This document shows positions 17,797-25,546 of a stretch of 34,064 bases of DNA, piece by piece; position 1 is the first letter of the stretch, and each line of letters begins with the position of its first letter. The notes under the pieces are model-generated. The model was not told the origin of the DNA. It did no database searches and worked only from the letters and a program-made list of their open reading frames with translations. The translations under genes and the position numbers were made by a program. Origin of the DNA: Puniceibacterium sp. (GTDB lineage: Bacteria > Pseudomonadota > Alphaproteobacteria > Rhodobacterales > Rhodobacteraceae); the NCBI GenBank assembly GCA_024636635.1, contig JAGXGV010000006.1, forward strand, positions 1 to 34,064. The letters run 5' to 3'.

Positions 17797-17861
17797 GCAC
17801 CCCGCCCGAATCGGGGCAGGGTGCAATCAAACCGGCCGTGCGGGGTGCTGCGCGGCCGGTT
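17797..17861 (-). promoter_or_regulatory. Two strong hairpins between the binding-protein gene and livH
   Basis: Hairpin A has GCACCC (17797-17802) pairing with GGGTGC (17819-17824), with an inner CCCG/CGGG stem. Hairpin B has AACCGGCCG (17830-17838) pairing with CGGCCGGTT (17853-17861), a perfect 9-bp stem. Neither is followed by a U tract. Structures after a periplasmic-binding-protein gene often protect its mRNA or partly terminate it, so more binding protein is made than permease. That role is inferred. Confidence 0.55.
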
Positions 17862-17876
17862 CAGTCCGGCGCAGCG

Positions 17877-19241
17877 TTATGCGCCCGGGTTGCAGGAACC
17901 CAGCGCGCCACCGGCGAACATCGGGTGTTCGGCGTCATAGGTGACCTGCTCGGTCGGTGTGACCTCGACGATCTCGACCAGGTTGAACTCGTTCTCGGGG
18001 TTTTCCGCACCTTTCACGACCAGCACGTCCTTGAAACACTGGTGATCCGCGCCGCGATACAGCGTTGGGCCGTTGCCCAGGCCGTCGAACTCGAAATCCT
18101 CCAGCGCCTCGACGACCGCGCAGGGGTTGAACGACCCGGCGCGCGTCACCGCATCCGCATAAAGCAACGTCTGTGCATAGCAGGTGTGGGCGGCCTGAGA
18201 CGGCGGGAAGCCGTATTTGTTGCCGAAGGACTGCACGAAAGCGTTCGAGCCGACGTATTTGTCGCCCATCACGTTCTCGACCTTCCAGTCCCAGTTCTGC
18301 GATCCGACGATGCCCTTGATGTTGGCACCGGCGCCCTTGGCCATCAGCTCGGAATAAAGCGGCACGACGATCTCGAAGTTCTTGCCGTTCACCTGCTTGT
18401 CGCGCAGGCCGAACTGGACCGCGTTTGTCAGCGAGTTGACCATGTTCCCGCCGTAATGGTTCAGGACCAAAACATCGGCGCCGGAGTTCAGCACCGGCGT
18501 GATGTAGGACGAGAAATCCGTCGCGGCGAGCGGGGTCAGCACGTTGTTGACCGTGGTCCAGCCCAGCGCTTCGGTCGAAGCCTGAATGGATTCCTGCTGA
18601 GTCCAGCCCCATGTATAGTCTGCGGTCAGGTGATAGGCTGCGCGATCTTCGCCATAAAGCTGCTTGAGCACCGGAGCGAGCGCCGCCGCCGACATGTAGG
18701 CGTTGAAGAAGTGACGGAAACCGTTGGCCTTCTTGTCCTTGCCGGTGGTGTCGTTGGAATGTGTCAGGCCGTTCATGTAGATGATGCCGGCTTCCTGGCA
18801 CAGGCTCTGGACCGCGACGGCAACTCCCGAGGACGAGCCGCCCGAGATCATGATCGCGCCGTCCTTCTGGATCATCGACTGCGCCGAAGCGCGTGCCGCG
18901 TCCGATTTCGTCTGGGTGTCGCCAGTCACAAAGGTGACCTTTTTGCCCAGGATGCCGGTGCCGTCGAGGACCTTTGAGGAAAAGGTCGACAACATGCCGC
19001 CGTCGCCTTCACCGTTCAGGTGTTCGACCGCGAGTTCGAAGGCACGGAGTTCGTCGGCACCTTCGTCGGCATAGGGGCCGGATTGCGGTACGTTGAAACC
19101 CAGCGTGACAGAGTCACCCGCCGGGGCGTTGGTGAAGCCGGATTCGGTCTGTGCCGACAAATAGGTCGGCATCGCGAGACCTGCGCCGGCAATTGCGCCG
19201 GTCTTGATCACGCCACGGCGTGTCAGGTTCATTCTGGACAT
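17877..19241 (-). CDS. Periplasmic substrate-binding protein of a HAAT-type ABC transporter, Tat signal
   Basis: 454 aa, type I periplasmic binding fold (Peripla_BP_6). I chose the ATG at 19241 because GGGAGG lies 6 bases upstream; the ATG two codons earlier abuts that site. The N-terminus LTRRGVIKTGAIAGAGLAM is a twin-arginine signal, so the protein is probably exported folded. The mature part starts near TESGFTNAPAG with DSVTLGFNVPQSGPYADEG, the usual first strand and ligand loop. VEVTPTEQ and a conserved CNPGA C-terminus close it. At this length it resembles the amide/urea-like HAAT binding proteins more than LivJ. Co-location with acs suggests a small carboxylate or a compound that yields acetate. 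The ligand is not assigned. Confidence 0.9.
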   Translation of the reverse strand: MSRMNLTRRGVIKTGAIAGAGLAMPTYLSAQTESGFTNAPAGDSVTLGFNVPQSGPYADEGADELRAFELAVEHLNGEGDGGMLSTFSSKVLDGTGILGKKVTFVTGDTQTKSDAARASAQSMIQKDGAIMISGGSSSGVAVAVQSLCQEAGIIYMNGLTHSNDTTGKDKKANGFRHFFNAYMSAAALAPVLKQLYGEDRAAYHLTADYTWGWTQQESIQASTEALGWTTVNNVLTPLAATDFSSYITPVLNSGADVLVLNHYGGNMVNSLTNAVQFGLRDKQVNGKNFEIVVPLYSELMAKGAGANIKGIVGSQNWDWKVENVMGDKYVGSNAFVQSFGNKYGFPPSQAAHTCYAQTLLYADAVTRAGSFNPCAVVEALEDFEFDGLGNGPTLYRGADHQCFKDVLVVKGAENPENEFNLVEIVEVTPTEQVTYDAEHPMFAGGALGSCNPGA

Positions 19242-19336
19242 TAGCATCCTCCCATGTGGTGATTTGTGAAAGCGGGCTCCTCTTCCCCTTTCACCTGTGC
19301 ACGTCTTTCTGTGCAAACTCACTATGCCGTGACCCT

Positions 19337-19465
19337 GGAAAATTCCGCAACAACTGCTTTGAATTAATTGGAAATATTGTAAATTCATGCACAAGGTTCC
19401 GTTGCGTCTTGTAAATTTCCTTATGTCGCGGTGCAGAAAGATGTTGAAAGAGAAGGAAATTCCTT
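19337..19465. promoter_or_regulatory. Divergent control region with repeated GGAAA/TTCC elements
   Basis: The AT-rich 224-bp gap between the binding-protein gene and the HTH regulator holds several related sites. They are GGAAAATTCC (19337-19346), GGAAAT (19370-19375), AAATTTCC (19413-19420) and the perfect 13-bp palindrome AAGGAAATTCCTT (19453-19465), which ends at the ATG of the regulator and covers its ribosome site. In addition TTGTAAATT occurs twice (19377-19385 and 19409-19417), exactly 32 bp apart, about three DNA turns. This is the likely operator array for the adjacent regulator, including autoregulation. Confidence 0.5.
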
Positions 19466-20764
19466 ATGGCGCGTGACACCCTGACCGGCAGCCGCATCCG
19501 CGAACGCCGGATCATTGCGGGGCTCAGGCAGGCCGATCTGGCGCGTTCTGCGGATATCTCGGCCTCTTATCTCAACCTGATCGAACACAACCGGCGCAGA
19601 ATCGGCGGAAAGCTGCTGCTGGACATTGCCGCGATCCTTGATGTCGAACCCTCGCTGCTGACCGAGGGGGCCGGTGCAACGCTGATTGCCGCCCTGCGCG
19701 AAGCGGCGTCCGATCCGCGTGGAAAGGCGGCCGAGCTTGACCGGGTCGACGAGTTTGCCGGGCGGTTTCCCGGCTGGGCGGCGCTGCTGGCGGAAAGCCG
19801 ACGGCGCATCGCGACGCTTGAACGCACGGTCGAGACACTGACCGACCGCATGACCCACGATCCGCACCTTGCCGCATCGCTGCACGAGATGCTGTCGACC
19901 GTGACTGCGATCCGGTCGGCCGCGTCGATCCTGGCCGAACCGGGCGAGATCGAGCCGGAATGGCAGCATCGGTTTCACCGCAACATCTACGAGGATTCCG
20001 CGCGTCTGGCCGATACCAGCCGGTCGCTGGTGAACTATCTTGAAGCGGCGGACGACGCCACGTCCGCGGCGAGCGTGCCGCAGGAAGAGGTGGACGCCAT
20101 CCTTGAGGCGGAGGGCCATCACATCGCGGTTCTTGAAACCGGCGCGGCGTCGCCGGATGAGGTGGCCCGGCGGCTGGCTGCAGGGTCATCCGGACCTGCC
20201 CGCGAACTGCTTGCGCGCGCGCTGGGACGATATGCAGAGGATGCCGCGCTGCTGCCGCTGGCCGTGCTGACGGAAGCGGTGGCGCAGAACGGTCCGGACC
20301 CCGCCGCGCTGATGCGGCGGCTTGGTCTGGACGCCGCGCTGATCATGCGCCGTCTGGCCAGCCTGCCGCTGACGGTGCTGGGCGATCCTGTCGGGCTTGT
20401 CATCTGCGACGCCTCCGGGACGCTGATCTATCGCAAACCGCTTGCGGATTTTGCGATGCCGCGCTTTGGAGCCGGCTGCCCGATCTGGCCGCTGTATCAG
20501 GCGCTGAGCCGCCCCATGATGCTTTTGGGGCGACATGTGACCCAGCCTGGACCGGCGCAGCGCGTGTTTGCCACCTTTGCGGTGGCTCAGCCTGTGGGGG
20601 GCGGCGGGTTGAACCGTGAACCGCTATTTCAGGCGCATATGCTGATCGTGCCGCAGGCGGGAGCAGAGGCCGTCGATCCCTTGCCCGTGGGCACGACCTG
20701 CCGCATCTGTTCCCGCACCGCCTGCGAGGCGCGCCGCGAGCCATCGATTTTGGGAGGGACGTGA
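19466..20764 (+). CDS. XRE-type HTH regulator with ScfR-like C-terminus and a histidine-kinase DHp-like segment
   Basis: 432 aa. Residues 8-65 are a Cro/C1-type helix-turn-helix (LRQADLARSADISASYLNLIEH). The C-terminal part (about 295-427) matches the short-chain fatty acyl regulator family (DUF2083), ending in CRICSRTACEARREPSI. ScfR relatives usually have an ImmA/IrrE-like domain in the middle; no HExxH motif is present here. Residues 130-195 instead look like the phosphoacceptor hairpin of a histidine kinase: SLHEMLSTVTAIRSAASIL with H140-E141, then a second helix EDSARLADTSRSLVNYL. A coiled segment (about 108-128) precedes it. It is divergent from the ABC transporter and upstream of a lone receiver and a kinase, so it is the likely DNA-binding output of that system. 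Control of acs and the transporter is inferred from family knowledge and position. Confidence 0.85.
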   Translation: MARDTLTGSRIRERRIIAGLRQADLARSADISASYLNLIEHNRRRIGGKLLLDIAAILDVEPSLLTEGAGATLIAALREAASDPRGKAAELDRVDEFAGRFPGWAALLAESRRRIATLERTVETLTDRMTHDPHLAASLHEMLSTVTAIRSAASILAEPGEIEPEWQHRFHRNIYEDSARLADTSRSLVNYLEAADDATSAASVPQEEVDAILEAEGHHIAVLETGAASPDEVARRLAAGSSGPARELLARALGRYAEDAALLPLAVLTEAVAQNGPDPAALMRRLGLDAALIMRRLASLPLTVLGDPVGLVICDASGTLIYRKPLADFAMPRFGAGCPIWPLYQALSRPMMLLGRHVTQPGPAQRVFATFAVAQPVGGGGLNREPLFQAHMLIVPQAGAEAVDPLPVGTTCRICSRTACEARREPSILGGT

Positions 20765-20776
20765 CAAGATCGGCTT

Positions 20777-20805
20777 TTGACAGGTTGAAGCGCAAAGGTG
20801 ATAAA
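20777..20805 (+). promoter_or_regulatory. Candidate sigma-70-type promoter for the receiver gene
   Basis: TTGACA at 20777-20782, a 17-bp spacer, then GATAAA at 20800-20805. It lies in the 106-bp gap between the regulator and the receiver. The spacing is ideal and the -35 box is perfect. The receiver, small membrane protein and kinase may thus be transcribed apart from the regulator. Confidence 0.5.
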
Positions 20806-20870
20806 GAACCGGCGGGCATCGAGATGCGACACAAAGTTGCGCCGGCTCTGTCAGGGGAGGGAAGACGGGA

Positions 20871-21254
20871 ATGCAAAAGCATGTCCTGGTGATCGAGGAT
20901 GAACCGAACATCATCGAGGCGATCAGCTTTATTCTGTCGCGCGACGGCTGGAGCGTTCGAACCCATTCGAACGGCGTGACCGCCGTCGAAACTGTCCTGG
21001 CGCGCAAGCCGGATGTGGTTATTCTGGACGTGATGCTGCCGGGCAAGAGCGGTTATGACATTTTGCGCGAATTGCGCGACCTGCCCGAGACCCGGGATCT
21101 GCCGATCCTCATGCTGACCGCCCGCGGACAGACCAAGGACCGTGAGCTGGCCGAACGGGCCGGGGTGAGCCATTTCATGACCAAACCTTTCAGCAATGCC
21201 GAAGTGATCGAGGCGGTCCGCGCCCTCGTCGCTCCGGTCAGTGACCCGCCGTGA
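20871..21254 (+). CDS. Stand-alone response-regulator receiver
   Basis: 127 aa, one CheY-like receiver and nothing else. The acidic pair is EDE (residues 9-11), the phosphorylation site is D53 in VVILDVMLPG, the conserved threonine is in MLTARGQ, and the lysine is in TKPFSN. There is no DNA-binding or enzymatic output domain, unlike the two-domain CrbR/ErdR regulators that pair with symporter-kinases in other bacteria. Its stop overlaps the GTG start of the small membrane protein (21251-21254), which couples it to the kinase operon. It is likely phosphorylated by the kinase encoded two genes downstream and must pass its signal to another protein. The upstream HTH regulator is the nearest candidate. 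Confidence 0.93.
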   Translation: MQKHVLVIEDEPNIIEAISFILSRDGWSVRTHSNGVTAVETVLARKPDVVILDVMLPGKSGYDILRELRDLPETRDLPILMLTARGQTKDRELAERAGVSHFMTKPFSNAEVIEAVRALVAPVSDPP

Positions 21255-21550
21255 CGGAAGATGGGGCAGAGGATCCGCTTCGCACCCCCGCCCGGCCCAG
21301 ATCGCCACTGTTCCTGCAACGCGAATCCTATCGGCGGCGCCGTCTGATAGATGCGGCGCGATTCCTGCCGATACTGGGGCTTCTGCTCTGGGCGGTGCCG
21401 CTGCTCTGGTCCGGCGGGCCGGAGGACGCAATGCCCGGGTCGGGCGCGCTGATCTACATCTTCGGGATCTGGACGGCGCTTGTGGTTGCCGCCTTCGTGC
21501 TGTCGGTCCGTTTGCGCCGGAACGAGGAAAAGCCGGGGGGCGGCGCATGA
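21251..21550 (+). CDS. Small two-helix membrane protein coupled to the symporter-kinase
   Basis: 99 aa from the GTG at 21251. Two hydrophobic segments (about residues 37-53 and 67-84) are flanked by arginines: RRRRLIDAARFLPILGLLLW and ALIYIFGIWTALVVAAFVLS, followed by RLRRNEE. It overlaps the receiver stop by GTGA and the kinase start by ATGA, so all three are translated together. I do not recognise a named family with certainty. Size, topology and position before a solute:sodium-symporter domain recall the small partner proteins of acetate-type symporters (DUF485/DUF4212 types). It may be an accessory subunit of the sensor's transporter domain. This is inference. Confidence 0.75.
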   Translation: MTEDGAEDPLRTPARPRSPLFLQRESYRRRRLIDAARFLPILGLLLWAVPLLWSGGPEDAMPGSGALIYIFGIWTALVVAAFVLSVRLRRNEEKPGGGA

Positions 21551-24228
21551 TCACGCTCAACGCGCTGATCGCCGTCTGCCTGACTTATGTGGTGTTTCTG
21601 TTTGCCGTGGCTTTTGTCGCAGAACGGTCGGCCCTGCGCGGTCGGGTGCGGTGGGTGCGCGCGCCGCTGGTCTATACCCTGTCGCTGTCGATCTACTGCA
21701 CCGCGTGGACGTTTTACGGCGCCGTCGGCTCTGCGGCGCGGTCGGGGTTCGAGTATCTGACGATTTACCTTGGCCCCAGCCTTGTGATGATCGGCTGGTG
21801 GTGGGTGCTGCGCAAGCTGGTGCGCATCGGACGCAGCCAGCGCATCACCTCGGTTGCCGACCTCGTGTCGTCGCGGTATGGGAAATCGAACCTGCTGGCG
21901 ATCTGTGTCACCATTCTGGCGGTGATCGGGACCACACCCTATATCGCCTTGCAGTTGCAGTCCGTGACGCTGAGCTTCGAGGTGTTTGCCCAGCCCGGCG
22001 TGCCATCACCCGAGGAGGGACAACGCAGCTATACCGCGCTTTGGGTGGCTGTCGGTCTTGCGATCTTTACCGTGATATTCGGTACGCGCAATCTTGACGC
22101 CAACGAACGCCATCACGGCGTGGTCATGGCCATCGCGGTCGAGGCGGTGGTGAAGCTGGCCGCGCTGATGGCCGTGGGCATTTTCGTGGTCTGGGGGCTG
22201 TCGGGCGGCGTGGCCGAAACGCTGGCGCGTATCGATTCCTCGGAACTTGGGCAGTGGCAGATGGACGGAGGACGCTGGGCCGGCCTGACGCTGCTGTCCG
22301 CCGCCGCCTTTCTGTGCCTGCCGCGCATGTTCCAGGTGCTTGTGGTCGAAAGCGATGACGAAGGGCACCTGCGCACGGCAAGCTGGGCCTTTCCGCTCTA
22401 CCTCATGATGATGAGCCTTTTTGTGGTGCCGATTGCGGTCGTGGGTCTGGACCTCATGCCGCCCGGGTCCAATCCGGACCTGTTCGTGCTGACCGTGCCG
22501 CTGGCCACCGGTCAGGAGGGGCTGGCCGTTCTGTCGTTTCTTGGCGGGTTCAGTTCCGCCACGTCGATGGTGATCGTCGCCGCCATCGCGCTGTCCACGA
22601 TGGTGTCCAACCATATCGTCATGCCGATCTGGCTGCGCCTGACCGGGGGCGGGGCCAGCGTGTCGGGCGATGTGCGCAGCGTGGTGCTGCTGGCCCGCCG
22701 ACTGTCCATCGCCGGGGTCGTGGGGCTGGGGTACCTCTACTATTCGCTCTCTGGGGGGGGGACGGCGCTGGCGACCATCGGCTTTGTGTCCTTTGTCGGC
22801 ATGGCGCAGGTGCTGCCCGCGATGCTGGGCGGCATTTTCTGGCGCGGGGCGACGCGCACCGGGGCGCTGGGCGGGCTGATCACCGGGTTCACCATCTGGA
22901 TCTACGCGCTATTCCTGCCCAGCATCGGCAGTGGCGCGCTTCCGGATGCGGTGATGACCGAGGGGCTGTTCGGCCTTGCCTGGCTGCGTCCGCAGGCCTT
23001 GTTCGGCATCGTGGGACTTGATCCGCTGCTGCATGCGTTGCTGTGGAGCATGACGCTGAACGTGATCACCTTCGTCGTGTTTTCGCTTGCCAGCTTTCCC
23101 TCGCCGCTGGAACGGTTGCAGGGCGCGCAATTCGTGAACGTCTTCGACCATTCCGGCGGCCCGCGCAGCTGGGCCGGGGGCGTGGCGCAGACCGAGGATC
23201 TGATGATCATGGCGCAGCGCATCCTTGGCGCGCCCGAAGCGCAGGCGCTGTTCGAACGCGAGGCGCGTCGGCAGGGGACGCGCGGCCCGCTGCCAGACCC
23301 CACACCGGATTTCCTCGAATCGCTGGAACGGGTGCTTTCCGGTTCGGTCGGTGCCGCCACGGCGCACGCGATGGTGGGCCAGATCGTCGGTGGGATGTCG
23401 GTGTCGGTCGAGGATCTGATGGCGGTGGCGGATGAAAGCGCCCAGTTGATGGAATATTCTGCCCGGCTTGAGACGCAGTCGAACGAGCTGAGCCGCACGG
23501 CGCGTCAATTGCGCGAGGCGAACCAGAAACTGACCCGGCTTTCGGTGCAGAAGGATGCCTTTCTCACCCAGATCAGTCACGAGTTGCGCACGCCGATGAC
23601 ATCGATCCGCGCCTTTTCCGAGATATTGCGCGACAGCACGGGGCTGACGGCGGGCGAACAGATCAAATATGCCTCGATCATCCATGACGAGGCCATCCGC
23701 CTGACCCGGCTGCTGGACGATCTGCTGGATCTGAGTGTGCTCGAGAACGGTCAGGTGCATCTGAACCTGCGCCAGGGCAAGCTTGGCGAAGTGCTGGACC
23801 GCGCAGCGGCGGCGGCGAACGACGGCGGGCTGAGCCTGCGCATCCGGCGCGATGCGCGACGCGAACAGGTGATGCTGAACACCGACCTTGACCGGCTCAG
23901 TCAGGTTTTCATCAACCTCATCGCCAATGCCCGCAAATACTGCATATCCGACCAGCCCGAACTTTCCATCCAGGTGACGGACGATTCGGATCTGCTGTTC
24001 ATCGATTTTGTCGACAATGGTGAAGGTGTGAGCGCCGAGGCACAGGACATGATCTTCGAGAAATTCGCCCGCGTCAGCGACAGTCAGGCCGGAGGCGCCG
24101 GGCTGGGTCTGGCCATCAGCCGCCAGATCATGACCCGGCTGGGGGGCGGGATCGTCTATTTGCCGGGGCACAAGGGGGCGGCATTCCGGGTGATGCTTCC
24201 GCGGAATTATGCAATGGCCGCGCAATAA
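21547..24228 (+). CDS. Hybrid solute:sodium symporter-STAC-histidine kinase (CbrA/CrbS-like sensor)
   Basis: 893 aa from the ATG at 21547, which overlaps the preceding stop; an upstream in-frame extension runs through the small membrane gene and is rejected. Residues 1 to about 520 are a multi-helix SLC5/SSF domain (MITLNALIAVCLTYVVFLF, then IYCTAWTFYGAVGSAARSG, typical of this sensor group). About 550-640 resembles the STAC domain, and 660-690 is the phosphoacceptor helix ISHELRTPMTSIRAF with H678. The ATPase domain has the N box (NLIANARKY), G1 (DNGEGV), F box (FEKFARV) and G2 (GAGLGLAIS). No PAS domain lies between STAC and the kinase. Relatives control carbon-source use, and CrbS controls acs. 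All catalytic boxes are intact. Confidence 0.92.
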   Translation: MITLNALIAVCLTYVVFLFAVAFVAERSALRGRVRWVRAPLVYTLSLSIYCTAWTFYGAVGSAARSGFEYLTIYLGPSLVMIGWWWVLRKLVRIGRSQRITSVADLVSSRYGKSNLLAICVTILAVIGTTPYIALQLQSVTLSFEVFAQPGVPSPEEGQRSYTALWVAVGLAIFTVIFGTRNLDANERHHGVVMAIAVEAVVKLAALMAVGIFVVWGLSGGVAETLARIDSSELGQWQMDGGRWAGLTLLSAAAFLCLPRMFQVLVVESDDEGHLRTASWAFPLYLMMMSLFVVPIAVVGLDLMPPGSNPDLFVLTVPLATGQEGLAVLSFLGGFSSATSMVIVAAIALSTMVSNHIVMPIWLRLTGGGASVSGDVRSVVLLARRLSIAGVVGLGYLYYSLSGGGTALATIGFVSFVGMAQVLPAMLGGIFWRGATRTGALGGLITGFTIWIYALFLPSIGSGALPDAVMTEGLFGLAWLRPQALFGIVGLDPLLHALLWSMTLNVITFVVFSLASFPSPLERLQGAQFVNVFDHSGGPRSWAGGVAQTEDLMIMAQRILGAPEAQALFEREARRQGTRGPLPDPTPDFLESLERVLSGSVGAATAHAMVGQIVGGMSVSVEDLMAVADESAQLMEYSARLETQSNELSRTARQLREANQKLTRLSVQKDAFLTQISHELRTPMTSIRAFSEILRDSTGLTAGEQIKYASIIHDEAIRLTRLLDDLLDLSVLENGQVHLNLRQGKLGEVLDRAAAAANDGGLSLRIRRDARREQVMLNTDLDRLSQVFINLIANARKYCISDQPELSIQVTDDSDLLFIDFVDNGEGVSAEAQDMIFEKFARVSDSQAGGAGLGLAISRQIMTRLGGGIVYLPGHKGAAFRVMLPRNYAMAAQ

Positions 24229-24308
24229 GTTTTCCAGCTAAAGCCATTGGTAACCAAATCTGCCCATAAACCTCAAGACAGGCAGGTGAGAGATGAGCAG
24301 CAATCGTC

Positions 24309-25442
24309 ATGGGTGAACCGGCAAGACAGGATGTTTTGGGCCAGAAGGCCAACGCCTCGCGCCGTGCCTTTGAGGCGCGCGCCATGTCGCCGGCCAAGGC
24401 GCTGCGCCGCGCCCTGTCGCGCACATCCGATGTGCTGTGGGAACTGCCGCTGGTCACCCAGGGTGTGCAGCAGGAAATGCTGGACCAGGATGGATGCCTC
24501 GACGTGTTGGCCCCCGGTCATCTTCTGCTGCTTATGGAAGGGCCGGATGGCGCACGCGGGATCGTTTCGGTCGACCGCGAGATCATGACCGGCATGATCG
24601 AGATCCAGACCATCTCCAAGGTGACCCGGATGCCGATCGAGGACCGGCCGCTGACGCCCACAGATGCGGCGATGATGGCCCCGCTGATCGACGGCGCGCT
24701 GGAACGGTTCGAAGCCAACCTTGAGGGGCATCCGGATCTGGGCCAACTGAGCGGATACCGGTTCGGAGCATTGGTCGAGGATGCCCGTACCGTCGGCCTC
24801 CTGCTTGAGGCGGCGTTGTTCCGCGCCTTCCGCGTCACGATCGACCTCGACACCGGCACCCGGCGCGGCGATATCCAGATCATCCTGCCTGTCCGCAAGA
24901 TCGGTGTGGTAGAGGATACGCTTGCCGACACCCGGCCCGGGCCGCATGAACCACGTCTGATGCTGGTTCCCGCCCGGATCGAGGCGATTCTGGCGTGCGT
25001 GCGCATGCCTCTCAGCAAGGCGAGCGCGCTGCGCGCCGGGGATCTGATCGAACTGCCGGCCACTGCGCTGGAAAAGGCCGAACTGATCGCGGGCAGGGGG
25101 CACAGGCTTGCCTTGGGGCGTCTGGGCCAGATGAACGGATTGCGCGCCATCCGTCTGAGTTTGCCCGGCGGTGCCCAACGTGCCGCAGAGCAGCCCGGAG
25201 AGACGGGCGGGGCATCGGATGAAGACGCAGTGCGAGAGGTTGCGCTTGGCGCGTTGGATATACCCGGATCGCCGAACCTTTTCGGTCAGGAAGAAGAGCC
25301 GGAAGAGCTGCCGGAACTGCCATCGCTGGATTTCGGTTCCGAATTCGACGCGGGCGGAAATTTTGATTTTGATCCGGATGCCATTGCGGAAGACGGGGAG
25401 GAGTTCGAGGTTGCGGCGATGTCGACCGATTGGGACAAGTGA
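24309..25442 (+). CDS. FliM/FliN-like protein with C-terminal SPOA domain
   Basis: 377 aa. The C-terminal third contains a SPOA (FliM/FliN C-terminal) domain: PLSKASALRAGDLIELP, then a stretch of alternating hydrophobic residues, then LGRLGQMNGLRAIRL. The N-terminal part (about 30-200) resembles the CheC-like middle domain of FliM, including TPTDAAMMAPLIDGALERF. An acidic tail (about 300-377, LFGQEEEPEELPELP...) follows the SPOA domain and is unusual for FliM. By family it would belong to the flagellar switch or a type III C-ring, yet no flagellar gene is nearby. The ATG at 24309 has no clear ribosome site, but a 7-codon ORF (24293-24316) with GGTGAGAG before it overlaps it and may deliver ribosomes. 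Confidence 0.75.
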   Translation: MGEPARQDVLGQKANASRRAFEARAMSPAKALRRALSRTSDVLWELPLVTQGVQQEMLDQDGCLDVLAPGHLLLLMEGPDGARGIVSVDREIMTGMIEIQTISKVTRMPIEDRPLTPTDAAMMAPLIDGALERFEANLEGHPDLGQLSGYRFGALVEDARTVGLLLEAALFRAFRVTIDLDTGTRRGDIQIILPVRKIGVVEDTLADTRPGPHEPRLMLVPARIEAILACVRMPLSKASALRAGDLIELPATALEKAELIAGRGHRLALGRLGQMNGLRAIRLSLPGGAQRAAEQPGETGGASDEDAVREVALGALDIPGSPNLFGQEEEPEELPELPSLDFGSEFDAGGNFDFDPDAIAEDGEEFEVAAMSTDWDK

Positions 25443-25530
25443 CCTCGGCGCGCGTCATGCGTCAGACGGCCGGTTTAGATCCTCACTTGCCCGGTCCGGG
25501 TTGCAGGCCTTGCCCGAAGCAAACCGGACT

Positions 25531-25546
25531 TGACCGGCGCCGGTCA
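25531..25546. terminator. Perfect 16-bp palindrome between convergent genes
   Basis: TGACCGGC/GCCGGTCA at 25531-25546 is a perfect palindrome whose right end is the TGA of the - strand phosphatase-like gene. It sits in the 101-bp gap between two converging genes and could act as a bidirectional terminator. There is no T tract on either side, so the role is uncertain. Confidence 0.4.

Noticed and set aside
16507-18977. Long + strand frames opposite livM, livH and the binding protein
   Set aside because: They are antisense to intact permease and binding-protein genes, are histidine/aspartate-rich mirror translations, and have no ribosome sites.
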